Part shown: positions 35,133 to 43,800 of the stretch, one piece after another | How positions within the stretch are numbered: the stretch's first letter is position 1 | Layout of the letters: every line of letters starts with the position of its first letter | Origin: Cypionkella psychrotolerans | Lineage (GTDB): Bacteria; Pseudomonadota; Alphaproteobacteria; Rhodobacterales; Rhodobacteraceae | Assembly: GCF_001294535.1 (NCBI RefSeq) | Contig: NZ_LGIC01000013.1 | Span: 1-64,000, forward strand | DNA length: 64,000 nt | Reading direction: 5' to 3' | Translations under genes and position numbers: made by a program | Notes under the pieces: generated by a model | Databases searched by the model: none | Seen by the model: the letters and a program-made list of their open reading frames with translations, nothing else | Told to the model about the DNA's origin: nothing

Positions 35133-35162
35133 TGCTTACGCAGCCACCGCCCGATCAGATCA
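35133..35162 (-). promoter_or_regulatory. Candidate ECF sigma (RpoE-type) promoter of the phrB operon
   Basis: On the minus strand TGATCT (35157-35162) is followed after 18 bases by TAAGCA (35133-35138), which lies about 22 bases before the photolyase ATG. This resembles the TGATC...TAA pattern I recall for the singlet-oxygen sigma factor of Rhodobacter, whose targets include a photolyase and cfa. Pattern match by eye only. Confidence 0.45.
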
Positions 35163-35184
35163 CTTGCCCGTCCGCTCTGCTCAA

Positions 35185-35226
35185 ATATCCTGAGGGGGGA
35201 GCGGAGCGGGGGGCGCACAGCCCCCC
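35185..35226. repeat. ATATCCTGAGGGGGG motif with hairpin
   Basis: Same arrangement as at 18618: ATATCCTGAGGGGGG, then the stem GGGGGGC (35208-35214) with GCCCCCC (35220-35226) around GCACA. It lies between the photolyase promoter and the paired hairpins behind the desulfurase-like gene. Confidence 0.55.
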
Positions 35227-35270
35227 CGATTTCCGCCACGGAAATCGTCCACGATTTTTCTCAAAAATCG
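35227..35270. repeat. Two tandem hairpin modules downstream of the desulfurase-like gene
   Basis: CGATTTCCG-cca-CGGAAATCG (35227-35247) and CGATTTTT-ctc-AAAAATCG (35252-35270). The first matches the module at 58239-58259, the second the modules at 30815 and 14594. It ends at the stop codon of the gene read on the minus strand, so it may terminate that transcript. Confidence 0.75.
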
Positions 35271-36503
35271 CTACAGCACCCGGTCCAGCGCCCTGATCAA
35301 CTGCGCAACCTCCGCCGCCGAGGTGTAATGCACCAAAGACATCCGCAGCACGCCCTGCTCCAGATCAACACCCATCGCCGTCAATGGCCGCACCGCATAG
35401 AAATCGCCCGCCCAGCACGCAATCCTCGCGCGTCCCAAAGCCTCTGACACAGGCTCCGCCGCGCGGTCCAACACCACTGCCACGGTTGGCGCACGGTCCT
35501 CGCCGCGACGCGGCCCGATCAACCGCAGATCATTGCGCGCCGCCAGATAATCCAGCAGCGGTGCCACCACTGCCACCTCATGACTGCGCATCAGATCATG
35601 CACTGCCCGGTTCCGCTGCGCCGCATCAGCCTCTGCCCCGAAATGATGCGCGTGCAAAGCGTCAATGTAATCCGCCATCCCGGCACAAGCCGCGATCTGC
35701 GCATGATCCGGTCCGGCGGGGGTGAAGCGTTTATACAGCGACCCTGCGTTGAAATAATGCCCCTGCGCCGGTAATTCCGCGCCGAATTCCTCAGAGATCA
35801 GCATGATGCCCTGATGCGGCCCATAGGTCTTATAGGCCGAAAACAGATACACATCGCAGCCCAAAGCCGCAAAATCCGGCAGCCCATGCGGCGCGTAAGA
35901 CACCCCATCCACCACCACCCGCGCCCCAGCCGCCTTGGCCTGTGCGGAAATCGCCGCCACATCGTTGATCTCAGCCACCACGTTCGAGCAATGCGGCAGA
36001 CACACCAGCCGTACTTTGCCATCCGCCAGCAGTGCGCTCAAATCCGCCGGGTCCAAACTCCCGGTCTGCGGATCAATCTGCCACTCGCGCACCTCAATAC
36101 CCTCGTCGGCCAACCGCCGCCACACCCCAGAATTCGCCTCATGATCCTGATTTGTCACCACAATCGCGGCCTTCGCCCCTTTCAGCCACACCCGCACCGC
36201 CTGCGCCAACACATAAGTATTGGCGCTGGTCGAGGGCCCAAACGACACCTGCTCCGCCTTCACCCCCATCAGCCCCGCCAGCCGCGCGCGCGCCTCGTCC
36301 ATCTCGGCCCCGCCCGCCTGCGCCCCCGGATAGGGGCCATAGGGCTGCACTTTGCGATCCAGATAAAACCGATGCAGCCGGTCCACCACCTGACGGCAGG
36401 GGTAAGATCCCCCGGCATTCTCAAAAAAAGCATGGCTCGACAGCACCGGGCTGTCAAAAGCCGGAAACTGGCTGCGCACGAAATTCAGATCAAGCTTGGT
36501 CAT
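35271..36503 (-). CDS. Cysteine desulfurase-like PLP protein
   Basis: 410 aa from ATG 36503 with GAGAGG upstream. Fold type I aminotransferase class V: FFENAGGSYPCRQVVD at the start, QDHEANSGVWRRLAD, VDGVSYAPHGLPD with the cofactor Asp and YLFSAYKTYGPHQG with the PLP lysine. It resembles the cysteine desulfurase-like (Csd-related) group whose substrate is uncertain; the Cys loop of IscS is not seen. No Suf or Isc genes lie nearby. Confidence 0.85.
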   Translation of the reverse strand: MTKLDLNFVRSQFPAFDSPVLSSHAFFENAGGSYPCRQVVDRLHRFYLDRKVQPYGPYPGAQAGGAEMDEARARLAGLMGVKAEQVSFGPSTSANTYVLAQAVRVWLKGAKAAIVVTNQDHEANSGVWRRLADEGIEVREWQIDPQTGSLDPADLSALLADGKVRLVCLPHCSNVVAEINDVAAISAQAKAAGARVVVDGVSYAPHGLPDFAALGCDVYLFSAYKTYGPHQGIMLISEEFGAELPAQGHYFNAGSLYKRFTPAGPDHAQIAACAGMADYIDALHAHHFGAEADAAQRNRAVHDLMRSHEVAVVAPLLDYLAARNDLRLIGPRRGEDRAPTVAVVLDRAAEPVSEALGRARIACWAGDFYAVRPLTAMGVDLEQGVLRMSLVHYTSAAEVAQLIRALDRVL

Positions 36504-37019
36504 CAAACACCTCTCATTGCGGTTCAGACAAACGGCCCAGCTGGAGTCCACGGGTTTTGCAAAGGCCGTGGCAGGTCTTCCAGCCAAGCCGCAGCCCCGC
36601 ATAGGTGCTGTGGCAGACCCCGCTTAAGAGCGGGTTCGAAGCAAACTTAACCAAGGATGGCCAAGGCGTAAACCCGGCAAATTTCAAACTGAGACACTGC
36701 CAAATTCCCGACGCTTGGAGTGCGGTTGTGCGTCCGCCCCGCCCAAATACCCGATGCGGCTCGGGGCTGGCCCCAAAAACCGCTGGCTCCCAAAGCCGCT
36801 GGCTCGTCTAAAGCCGCAAGGCCAGTCAGCCAAAGCGCAGCGAATAGTGCCACGCCCGCGTGCTTTGACCAAAATTCAACCAGACGCCCGCTGCAAAAGC
36901 CGCGCAACCCGAGCGAACCTGCAATAAGGTCTTGAGCCAACCCGACGCCCGCTCTAGCCTTGCGCCATCCTCAGGCCGCAGCAGACATAAGTGGCCCCCT
37001 AACAGCCGGAAGGAACCCC
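36504..37019. other. Intergenic region without recognised genes
   Basis: 516 bases between two divergently oriented genes. It contains both promoters and a small stem CCCGCTTAAGAGCGGG near 36618. Short open frames exist on both strands but lack ribosome sites and family features. A small RNA cannot be excluded. Confidence 0.4.
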
Positions 37020-38069
37020 ATGCGCCTCACGAAACTTTTCGTCAGCACGGCCATCGCGCTCAGCTTCGCCAGTCTTGCCCATGCCGCCGACCCAGACCTC
37101 ACCGTCTTCGACTGGGCGGGCTTTGAGAATCAGGCGCTGATCGAGGCTTACGTTGCCAAAAACGGCGATATGCCGACCTATTCCTTCTTCGGCGACGATG
37201 ACGAAGCCTTCCAGAAAGTCTCCAACGGTTTCAAAGCCGATGTCGCCCATCCCTGCGCGCAGATGGTGCAGAAATACCGTGACGCGGGCCTGATCGAGCC
37301 GTGGGATGTCAGCAAAATCCCGCTCTATGGCGAGATCGGCGAGCGCTACAAGAACTCCAAGATCTTCGCCGATGACACGGGCGTGTGGTATATTCCCACC
37401 GACGGTGCCTATACCGCCGTGGCCTATAACACCGATCTGGTGAAGCCCGAGCAGGTCGCCTCGCTGCAAGTCTTCGTCGATCCGGCCTTCGCAGGCAAAA
37501 TCTCGCTGCCCGACAACACCGATGACACCTGGTCGCTGGCCCTGCTGGCCACAGGCGTTTCGGATTGGACCCATGTGACCGACGAACAATTTGCCGCCGC
37601 CGCCGCTTGGTTGCGTCTGGCCCATGCCAATGTCCGCACCTACTGGGCCGATCCGTCGGAGCTGGCGCAGCTGATGAAAACCGGCGAAGTGGTGATCGCT
37701 TGGACGTGGAACGATGGCGTCGCCAATATGAAAAAAGAAGGCGTGCCAGTTGCGTTCCAGCGCACCCCGAAAGAGGGCGTCGCCAACTGGTTCTGCGGCT
37801 ATGTCAACTTCAAGGACGGTCCCGGCAAGGAAGAAAAAGCCTATGATTTCATCAACGCTTGGCTGGACCATGGCTCGGCCAAGGGCTTGCTCGACAACTT
37901 CGGCTACGTCCACGCCAATGATGTGGCGATGAAGGACATCCCGCTGGAGGAGTTGAAGGCGCATGACGTCGATCCGGTCGATGGTATTTTGCTGTCGCAG
38001 GTACCGATTGACCCCGCAATGCGCGACCGCATGACGCAAGAGTTTGAGATGATCAAATCCGGCTTCTGA
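37020..38069 (+). CDS. Polyamine-type ABC transporter substrate-binding protein (orphan)
   Basis: 349 aa from ATG 37020 with GGAAGGA upstream. The signal peptide ends near SLAHAADP. PotD/PotF-like features: LTVFDWAGFENQALI, SNGFKADVAHPC, GVWYIPTDGAYTAVAYNTD and AWTWNDGVANMKKEG. Periplasmic binding of a spermidine/putrescine-like or related amine ligand. No permease or ATPase is adjacent and a terminator follows at once, so it must serve a transporter encoded elsewhere. Confidence 0.85.
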   Translation: MRLTKLFVSTAIALSFASLAHAADPDLTVFDWAGFENQALIEAYVAKNGDMPTYSFFGDDDEAFQKVSNGFKADVAHPCAQMVQKYRDAGLIEPWDVSKIPLYGEIGERYKNSKIFADDTGVWYIPTDGAYTAVAYNTDLVKPEQVASLQVFVDPAFAGKISLPDNTDDTWSLALLATGVSDWTHVTDEQFAAAAAWLRLAHANVRTYWADPSELAQLMKTGEVVIAWTWNDGVANMKKEGVPVAFQRTPKEGVANWFCGYVNFKDGPGKEEKAYDFINAWLDHGSAKGLLDNFGYVHANDVAMKDIPLEELKAHDVDPVDGILLSQVPIDPAMRDRMTQEFEMIKSGF

Positions 38070-38086
38070 TCCATTGCGAAACTGCC

Positions 38087-38116
38087 AAAACGCCCGCAAT
38101 CCATTGCGGGCGTTTT
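38087..38116 (+). terminator. Intrinsic terminator after the polyamine-type binding protein
   Basis: AAAACGCCCGCAAT (38087-38100) pairs perfectly with ATTGCGGGCGTTTT (38103-38116), with the T-run in the 3' arm. It lies 18 bp after the stop codon. Confidence 0.9.
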
Positions 38117-38205
38117 GCTTTGCGCGGGCGCGCCTCGCAAGAAACCACGGCAATCCTTAACAAAGTGTTAAATCAACACCGACAACCCATTGATATAAAA
38201 CATAT

Positions 38206-38228
38206 AAAAAAGGTCCCGAGTTGGGACC
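38206..38228. other. GGTCCC/GGGACC hairpin with A-tract upstream of ssrA
   Basis: AAAAAA then GGTCCC-gagtt-GGGACC. Read on the minus strand it is a terminator-like hairpin followed by six Ts, yet no minus-strand gene is visible ahead of it. The AT-rich TTGATATAAAACATATAAAA just before it may hold the ssrA promoter. Confidence 0.4.
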
Positions 38229-38271
38229 GCACACCACCTTGCGCCGCCAGTCCCCTGCCCCTATATTCACC

Positions 38272-38595
38272 CTGTCCGGGGTAACTCGGACTATGGCGAT
38301 AAACGCACCCATAATAAACGGCTCGGACCCGGGGGCGGTACCCGGCGACTCCACCAATTCACCCTTTCATTTGGGGCGTGTGGGGTCGAAACAGGATCGA
38401 CGAACGTCTAAAGGGGCCAGCTTTTGCTCGGTGAGGTACCACCGTTATCGGTCCAAACGTACAGTTGCAAATGACAACCGTGCTCCGGCAATGGCTTTGG
38501 CTGCGTAAGCAGTTCGAGTCGCCGAAACTAAGCCCTTGCGCTTAGCCGCGTAAGGCGGGGTCCGCCGGAACCTGGCAACAGAATCCGGCACTTTT
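38272..38595 (+). ncRNA. ssrA: tmRNA, circularly permuted two-piece form
   Basis: The gene order is inverted relative to one-piece tmRNA. The acceptor end ...CGACTCC-A-CCA (CCA at 38354-38356) comes first, then a 25-base spacer (38357-38381). The 5' tRNA-like end GGGGTCGAAACAGGATCGACG then starts at 38382; its GGGGTCG pairs with CGACTCC. The tag frame at 38467-38508 codes ANDNRAPAMALAA plus stop, giving the degradation tag AANDNRAPAMALAA with the tRNA-borne Ala. The 3' end near 38595 is set by the stem GCCGGA/TCCGGC and a T-run; the 5' end is estimated. The T-loop region (CCGGG-ggcggta-CCCGG) is not the standard TTC loop. It rescues stalled ribosomes with SmpB. Confidence 0.93.
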
Positions 38596-38779
38596 ACCTC
38601 TTTGTTTTCAAAATATTGCGCGCTGGTTTGTCGTCGCATTCTGCGCAAAATATCCAGCACTAGCTTGTCCGCGCTTGACGCATCCGCCCGAATTTCCTAT
38701 CCAAACTCATGGGGTCCGCGAACACCCCGTGAGGCTTAGGCTCAAGGCTCGCATCCCATGTCACCGCACAGGATGCCCC

Positions 38780-39580
38780 ATGCCCGGACCAAACCAGATC
38801 ACCCCCGCCCAGCTGATGCGCCTGATCGGCCTGCCCGATGCCCCGACCATCGTCGATATCCGCATTGCCGAAGACCTCACCGCCGATCCCCGGTTGATCC
38901 CCGGCAGCTTCACCTTGCCGCATGATCGCTTCGATCCCGCCCCGACCAATCTGCTGGGCCAAAAAGTCATTGTCGTCTGCCAAAAGGGCCGCAAACTTTC
39001 CGAAGGCGTCGCAGCCCTCCTGCGCAGCCAATCGATTGACGCGCAGGTTTTGGAAGGTGGCTCAATGGCTTGGGCCGGGGCAGGCCTTCCAATGATCGCG
39101 TTCAAAGCCCTACCGCCAACAAACCTCTGGGTCACCCGCCACCGCCCCAAAATCGACCGCATCGCCTGCCCTTGGCTGATCCGCCGCTTCATCGACCCCA
39201 CCGCCCGCTTCCTGTTCGTCGCCCCGTCCGAGGTCCAATCCGTCGCCGACCGTTTCAACGCCACCCCCTTCGACATCGAAGACTGCTTTTACAGCCACCG
39301 CGGTGACACCTGCACCTTCGACAGCCTGATAACCGAATTCGCGCTGCACATCGATGCTCTGCAACGCCTTGCCCTGGTCGTGCGTGCCGCAGACACCGAC
39401 CGTCACGACCTATCCCCCCAAGCCGCTGGCCTGCTTGCAATTTCTGTCGGCCTGTCCCGGCAATACCGTGACGACCTTGAACAACTGGCCGTCGGAATGA
39501 CAATCTACGATGCCCTCTACCGCTGGGCGCGCGATGGTCATGATGAAGGCCACGACTGGCCCGTAGGCCGCAGCGTATGA
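38780..39580 (+). CDS. Rhodanese-ChrB fusion protein of the chromate module
   Basis: 266 aa from ATG 38780 with AGGA ahead. Residues about 5-105 are a rhodanese domain with the active-site Cys in VVCQKGRKLSEG and the GGSMAWAGAGLP ending. Residues about 110-260 match the ChrB C-terminal domain (WVTRHRPKIDRIACPWLIRRFID). ChrB-type proteins sense or aid resistance to chromate. Its stop overlaps chrA by four bases, so the two are translated together. Confidence 0.85.
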   Translation: MPGPNQITPAQLMRLIGLPDAPTIVDIRIAEDLTADPRLIPGSFTLPHDRFDPAPTNLLGQKVIVVCQKGRKLSEGVAALLRSQSIDAQVLEGGSMAWAGAGLPMIAFKALPPTNLWVTRHRPKIDRIACPWLIRRFIDPTARFLFVAPSEVQSVADRFNATPFDIEDCFYSHRGDTCTFDSLITEFALHIDALQRLALVVRAADTDRHDLSPQAAGLLAISVGLSRQYRDDLEQLAVGMTIYDALYRWARDGHDEGHDWPVGRSV

Positions 39581-40821
39581 CCACGCTCCCCGACCTCACC
39601 CGCGCCTTTGCCCGCATTGGCATCCTGTCCTTCGGCGGTCCCGCCGCCCAAATCGCCATGATGCACCGCGAATTGGTCGACGAGAAACACTGGGTGACCG
39701 AGGAGGAGTACCTCTCGGCCCTGTCGTTCTGCATGCTGCTGCCCGGCCCCGAGGCAATGCAACTCGCCACATGGATCGGCTGGCGCAAACACGGCACAAT
39801 CGGCGGGCTGATCGCCGGCGGGTTGTTCGTCCTCCCCGGCGCGCTCATCGTCCTAGCGTTATCAATGATCTACGCCGCATGGGGCACCCTGCCGCTCGTC
39901 GCCGCTATGTTCACAGGCATACAAGCCGCCGTCTTGGCCGTGGTCATCGAGGCCCTGTTGCGCGTCTCCAAACGCGCCCTGAAAGCCCGCGCACAATGGA
40001 TCACCGCGGCTCTCGCCTTCGCAGCCCTGTTCTTCTTCGCTGCCCCTTTCCCCGTCGTGATCCTTGCCGCTGGCCTCTGGGGATTTTTTACTGCAAAATC
40101 AAATTCTTCCACCACCACAGCCATGCCCACCCCTTGGGCGGAATCCCTGCGCGCCACGGCGATCTGGGGCGCGGTCTGGCTGGTGCCGCTTGCCCTGATT
40201 GTGCTGTTCGCCCCCGCTATTCTCGCCGACATCGCTTTGTTCTTCTCCAAACTCGCGATGCTGACCTTCGGCGGTGCCTATGCGGTGCTGACATGGATGG
40301 CACAGGATGTGGTGCAGCAAAAACAATGGCTTACCCTACCACAGATGATCGACGGCTTGGGCCTTGCCGAAACCACCCCCGGCCCGTTGATCCTTGTCAC
40401 CGAGTTTGTCGGCTACCTCGCCGCCGCCAAACAGGGCATTGCCATGGGCCTCGCAGGCGCGCTGATCACCCTCTGGATGACCTTCGCCCCCTGCTTTCTG
40501 TGGATATTTGCAGGCGCGCCGTGGATCGAACGCCTCACCCACGCCCCGCGCCTAAGCCAAGCGCTCAAATCCATCACCGCCGCCGTCGTCGGCGTCATCG
40601 CCAATCTGTCGCTGTGGTTCGCGGCCCATGTGATCTTCGCCAGCGTCACCCCGCTCAGTCTCGGCCCGCTGCAACTGATCTGGCCCGACCCCACCAGCCT
40701 CAAAGCCCTACCTACCGCCCTTGCAGGCATAGCCGCCTACCTGCTGCTGCGCCGCCACTGGCCGCTGCTGGGGGTCCTCGCCCTCTGCGCGATAACTTCC
40801 GCTGCAGTTGCAGCATTCTAA
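39577..40821 (+). CDS. chrA: Chromate transporter ChrA
   Basis: 414 aa in two homologous halves, each with the CHR signature: FARIGILSFGGPAAQIAMMHRELV near residue 10 and FFSKLAMLTFGGAYAVLTWM near 220, each followed by GL..ETTPGP-like or LLPGPEAMQLATWIG segments. About ten membrane helices. It expels chromate from the cytoplasm. Overlaps the rhodanese-ChrB gene by ATGA. Confidence 0.92.
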   Translation: MTTLPDLTRAFARIGILSFGGPAAQIAMMHRELVDEKHWVTEEEYLSALSFCMLLPGPEAMQLATWIGWRKHGTIGGLIAGGLFVLPGALIVLALSMIYAAWGTLPLVAAMFTGIQAAVLAVVIEALLRVSKRALKARAQWITAALAFAALFFFAAPFPVVILAAGLWGFFTAKSNSSTTTAMPTPWAESLRATAIWGAVWLVPLALIVLFAPAILADIALFFSKLAMLTFGGAYAVLTWMAQDVVQQKQWLTLPQMIDGLGLAETTPGPLILVTEFVGYLAAAKQGIAMGLAGALITLWMTFAPCFLWIFAGAPWIERLTHAPRLSQALKSITAAVVGVIANLSLWFAAHVIFASVTPLSLGPLQLIWPDPTSLKALPTALAGIAAYLLLRRHWPLLGVLALCAITSAAVAAF

Positions 40822-40883
40822 GCCGCCCCCCTTCCCTTTAGGCCCGAATCCCCTATGGTGGCAGCATTACGAAGGGGTGGCTC

Positions 40884-41333
40884 ATGGCGAAGTCGATTGA
40901 TTACGGAAACCTCATGCACCGCGCGATGCGGGGATTGATTCAAACCGTTCTCAAGGATGTGTCGGTCCACGGTCTCCCCGGCGCGCATCATTTCTTCATC
41001 ACCTTTGACACCACGGTTGAGCAGGTTGTGATGGCCGACTGGCTGCGCTCACGCTACCCCGGTGAGATGACGATTGTGGTGCAACATTGGTTTGAAGACC
41101 TGATCGTCACCGACGAAGGCTTTGAAATCACGCTGAATTTCGGCAACCAACCCGAGCATCTTGTGATCCCTTTCGACGCCGTGCGCACCTTTGTTGACCC
41201 GTCGGTTGAGTTTGGTCTGCGGTTTGAAACTCATGAAGACGAAGACGACGAAGATGAAGACCCCGAAGACGATCCGCCGCCGCCACAGGGCGAAGCGCAG
41301 ATCGTCCGGCTGGATAAATTCCGCAAGCAATAG
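40884..41333 (+). CDS. sspB: SspB-family ClpXP adaptor
   Basis: 149 aa. The compact beta-rich domain (residues 5-110) includes HHFFITFDTT, YPGEMTIVVQHWFEDLIV and HLVIPFDAVRTFVDPSVEFGLRF, features of the SspB fold that binds ssrA tags. A flexible acidic linker (DEDDEDEDPEDD) follows, and a basic C-terminus (VRLDKFRKQ) that would dock on ClpX. It delivers tagged proteins to ClpXP. It lies 2.3 kb from ssrA on the same strand. Confidence 0.88.
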   Translation: MAKSIDYGNLMHRAMRGLIQTVLKDVSVHGLPGAHHFFITFDTTVEQVVMADWLRSRYPGEMTIVVQHWFEDLIVTDEGFEITLNFGNQPEHLVIPFDAVRTFVDPSVEFGLRFETHEDEDDEDEDPEDDPPPPQGEAQIVRLDKFRKQ

Positions 41334-41359
41334 ACTTGGATGTTTTACAGGAGGCTGCG

Positions 41360-41914
41360 ATGCCCAAAGAAACCACACTGTTCTTGCGTCAATTCCTGAG
41401 CAATCCGCTGCAAGTCTCCTCTGTGGTGCCATCTTCTCGTTGGCTGGCCCGCGCCATGGCGCAAGGTTTAGGGCCAAATTCGGGGCGTGTGGTTGAATTC
41501 GGGCCCGGAACCGGCGTTCTGACCAGCGGCATTTTGGAAACCGGCCTGCCGCCGGAAAACCTGACTCTGTATGAGATGAGCCCCAGCTTTACCGAGTTGC
41601 TGCGGCAGAAATTCCCCAACATCACCGTGCACAACGCTGCCGCACAATCGGTTGTTGGCAACGTCGAGCCCGGCGTTGAGGCGGTGATTTCCGGCCTGCC
41701 GCTGCTGTCGATGCCCATAGCGGTGCGCGAATCCATCGTGAAGGCCGCGTTTGAAATCCTCGGCCCCAATGGAACTTATGTCCAATTCACTTACGGCGCC
41801 AAGCCAGCATTGTCGACCGAACAGTTGGGTCGGTTGGGTCTAAAGGTTATCGCGGGGCCGAAAGTCTGGCTAAATATCCCGCCTGCCCGGATTTTCATCT
41901 TCCAGCGCGCCTGA
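41360..41914 (+). CDS. SAM-dependent methyltransferase, phospholipid N-methyltransferase-like
   Basis: 184 aa from ATG 41360 with AGGAGG upstream. FLRQFLSNPLQVSSVVPSS and ARAMAQGL precede the SAM motif VVEFGPGTGVLTSGIL, the layout of PmtA-type enzymes that methylate phosphatidylethanolamine. The later region VISGLPLLSMP is also seen there. Several alphaproteobacteria have more than one member, so the substrate is not certain. Confidence 0.8.
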   Translation: MPKETTLFLRQFLSNPLQVSSVVPSSRWLARAMAQGLGPNSGRVVEFGPGTGVLTSGILETGLPPENLTLYEMSPSFTELLRQKFPNITVHNAAAQSVVGNVEPGVEAVISGLPLLSMPIAVRESIVKAAFEILGPNGTYVQFTYGAKPALSTEQLGRLGLKVIAGPKVWLNIPPARIFIFQRA

Positions 41915-42005
41915 GTTCGGAAAATTTTGGTATACCTCTGCATACCGATTGAATTTTTGAGCCTGCCACGCTAAGCCGCAGGCATCTTAATTTGGAGGCT
42001 TGCAG

Positions 42006-43400
42006 ATGTCCGCCACTCGCACCGAAACCGACAGCTTTGGCCCGCTGGAAGTTCCCGCCGATAAATACTGGGGCGCGCAAACCCAGCGCTCGATCCAGAA
42101 CTTCCCGATTGGCTGGGAGCGTCAGCCGATTGCCATCGTCCGCGCCTTGGGCGTGATCAAAAAGGCCTGCGCGCTGGTCAACATCGCGCAGGGCGACATT
42201 GATCTAGGCTTGGGCGAGACGATTGCCAAAGCCGCGGAAGAAGTCATCGACGGCAAATTTGATGATAACTTCCCGCTGGTGGTCTGGCAGACCGGCTCCG
42301 GCACACAGTCGAACATGAACGCCAACGAAGTGATCTCAAACCGCGCGATTGAGATGCTGGGCGGCGTGAAGGGCAGCAAAAAGCCGGTGCATCCGAACGA
42401 TCACGTCAATATGGGGCAATCGTCGAACGACACCTTCCCCACCGCGATGCATGTCGCTATCGGCATGATGGCGCGCGATGTGCTGCTGCCGGGTTTGGTC
42501 AAGCTACATGCGGCTTTGGATGCTAAGGCCATTGAATTTAAAGACATTATCAAAATAGGCCGCACCCATACGCAGGATGCGACGCCCTTGACCCTGGGGC
42601 AAGAATTCTCCGGCTATGCCAAGCAAGTCGATAAAGGCATCGCGCGGGTCAAGATGTGCCTGCCCGATATCTATGAGTTGGCCCAAGGCGGCACCGCCGT
42701 TGGCACCGGCCTGAACACCCGAGTCGGCTGGGATGTGCGGGTTGCTGCGGCGATTGCCGAGATCACCGATCTGCCCTTCGTCACCGCCCCGAATAAATTC
42801 GAAGCACTCGCCGCCCATGACGCCATGGTGATGTTCTCAGGCGCGCTGAAAACTGTCGCCGCTTCGCTGTTCAAAATCGCCAACGACCTGCGCCTTTTGG
42901 GCTCCGGCCCGCGTTCCGGTTTGGGCGAATTGATCCTGCCAGAGAACGAGCCCGGAAGTTCCATCATGCCGGGCAAGGTCAACCCGACCCAAGCCGAAGC
43001 TTTGACCATGGTGTGCGCGCAGGTGATGGGCAATGACGCAGCTGTGGGGTTTGCGGGATCGCAGGGGCATTTCGAATTGAATGTCTACAACCCGATGATG
43101 TCCTATAACGTCTTGCAAAGCATGCAGCTTTTGGGCGATGCGGCGGGGTCGTTCACCGACAATATGGTTGTCGGTACCCAAGCCAATATCGCCCGCATCG
43201 ACAAGTTGATGAAAGAATCGCTGATGCTGGTGACGGCTTTGGCCCCCACCATCGGCTATGATGCGGCCACCAAAGTCGCCAAAACCGCGCATAAAAACGG
43301 CACCACCCTGCGCGAGGAAGCCATCGCTTTGGGTTATGTTGACGGCGAAACCTTTGACCGCGTGGTGCGGCCCGAGGATATGATTGGGCCGAAAGGCTAA
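42006..43400 (+). CDS. fumC: Class II fumarate hydratase
   Basis: 464 aa; ATG 42006 is preferred over 42000 because GGAGG then has proper spacing. [24 protein letters not shown] at the start, [27 protein letters not shown] and the signature [13 protein letters not shown] are diagnostic. It interconverts fumarate and malate in the citric acid cycle without an iron-sulfur cluster. Followed directly by two small genes. Confidence 0.96.
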   Translation: MSATRTETDSFGPLEVPADKYWGAQTQRSIQNFPIGWERQPIAIVRALGVIKKACALVNIAQGDIDLGLGETIAKAAEEVIDGKFDDNFPLVVWQTGSGTQSNMNANEVISNRAIEMLGGVKGSKKPVHPNDHVNMGQSSNDTFPTAMHVAIGMMARDVLLPGLVKLHAALDAKAIEFKDIIKIGRTHTQDATPLTLGQEFSGYAKQVDKGIARVKMCLPDIYELAQGGTAVGTGLNTRVGWDVRVAAAIAEITDLPFVTAPNKFEALAAHDAMVMFSGALKTVAASLFKIANDLRLLGSGPRSGLGELILPENEPGSSIMPGKVNPTQAEALTMVCAQVMGNDAAVGFAGSQGHFELNVYNPMMSYNVLQSMQLLGDAAGSFTDNMVVGTQANIARIDKLMKESLMLVTALAPTIGYDAATKVAKTAHKNGTTLREEAIALGYVDGETFDRVVRPEDMIGPKG

Positions 43401-43588
43401 TGGCTGAGATTATCAACCTGCGCGCGGTGCGGAAGGCCAAAGATCGGCTTGAAGCCCGCTCGCAGGCGGATGCCAATGCGGTGAAATTTGGCCGCCGCAA
43501 AGGTGATAAGGCGCTGGAAGCTGCGCGTTTGGATAAAGAAAAGCGCGACCTTGATGGCCACGCACTGACCCCGAAAGACCCGGAATGA
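43400..43588 (+). CDS. DUF4169 protein
   Basis: 62 aa. The ATG shares its first base with the fumC stop. Highly charged, begins [16 protein letters not shown], the hallmark of DUF4169, a small family found behind fumC in Rhodobacterales. Function unknown. Confidence 0.85.
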   Translation: MAEIINLRAVRKAKDRLEARSQADANAVKFGRRKGDKALEAARLDKEKRDLDGHALTPKDPE

Positions 43589-43800
43589 GCGGCAGGCCCG
43601 TCAAACATTCGGTGACGCTGAAGGGCCACCGCACCTCGATCTCGCTGGAAGCCGCATTTTGGGACGGCTTTTGCGAAATTGCCCGCGCGCGCGGCCAAAC
43701 CCTGAACGCCCTAGCCGCAGAAATCGACGCGGGCCGCGCGGATGACATCGGCCTCGCCTCGGCCATTCGGGTGTTTGTGCTGGCTCAGTTACGCGGTTAA
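43585..43800 (+). CDS. Ribbon-helix-helix domain protein
   Basis: 71 aa, start overlapping the DUF4169 stop by four bases. KHSVTLKGHRTSISLEAAFWDGFCEIARARGQTLNALAAEID fits the RHH_4 type fold. Possibly a DNA-binding regulator; these two small genes travel with fumC. Its stop overlaps the convergent P450 stop. Confidence 0.85.
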   Translation: MSGRPVKHSVTLKGHRTSISLEAAFWDGFCEIARARGQTLNALAAEIDAGRADDIGLASAIRVFVLAQLRG

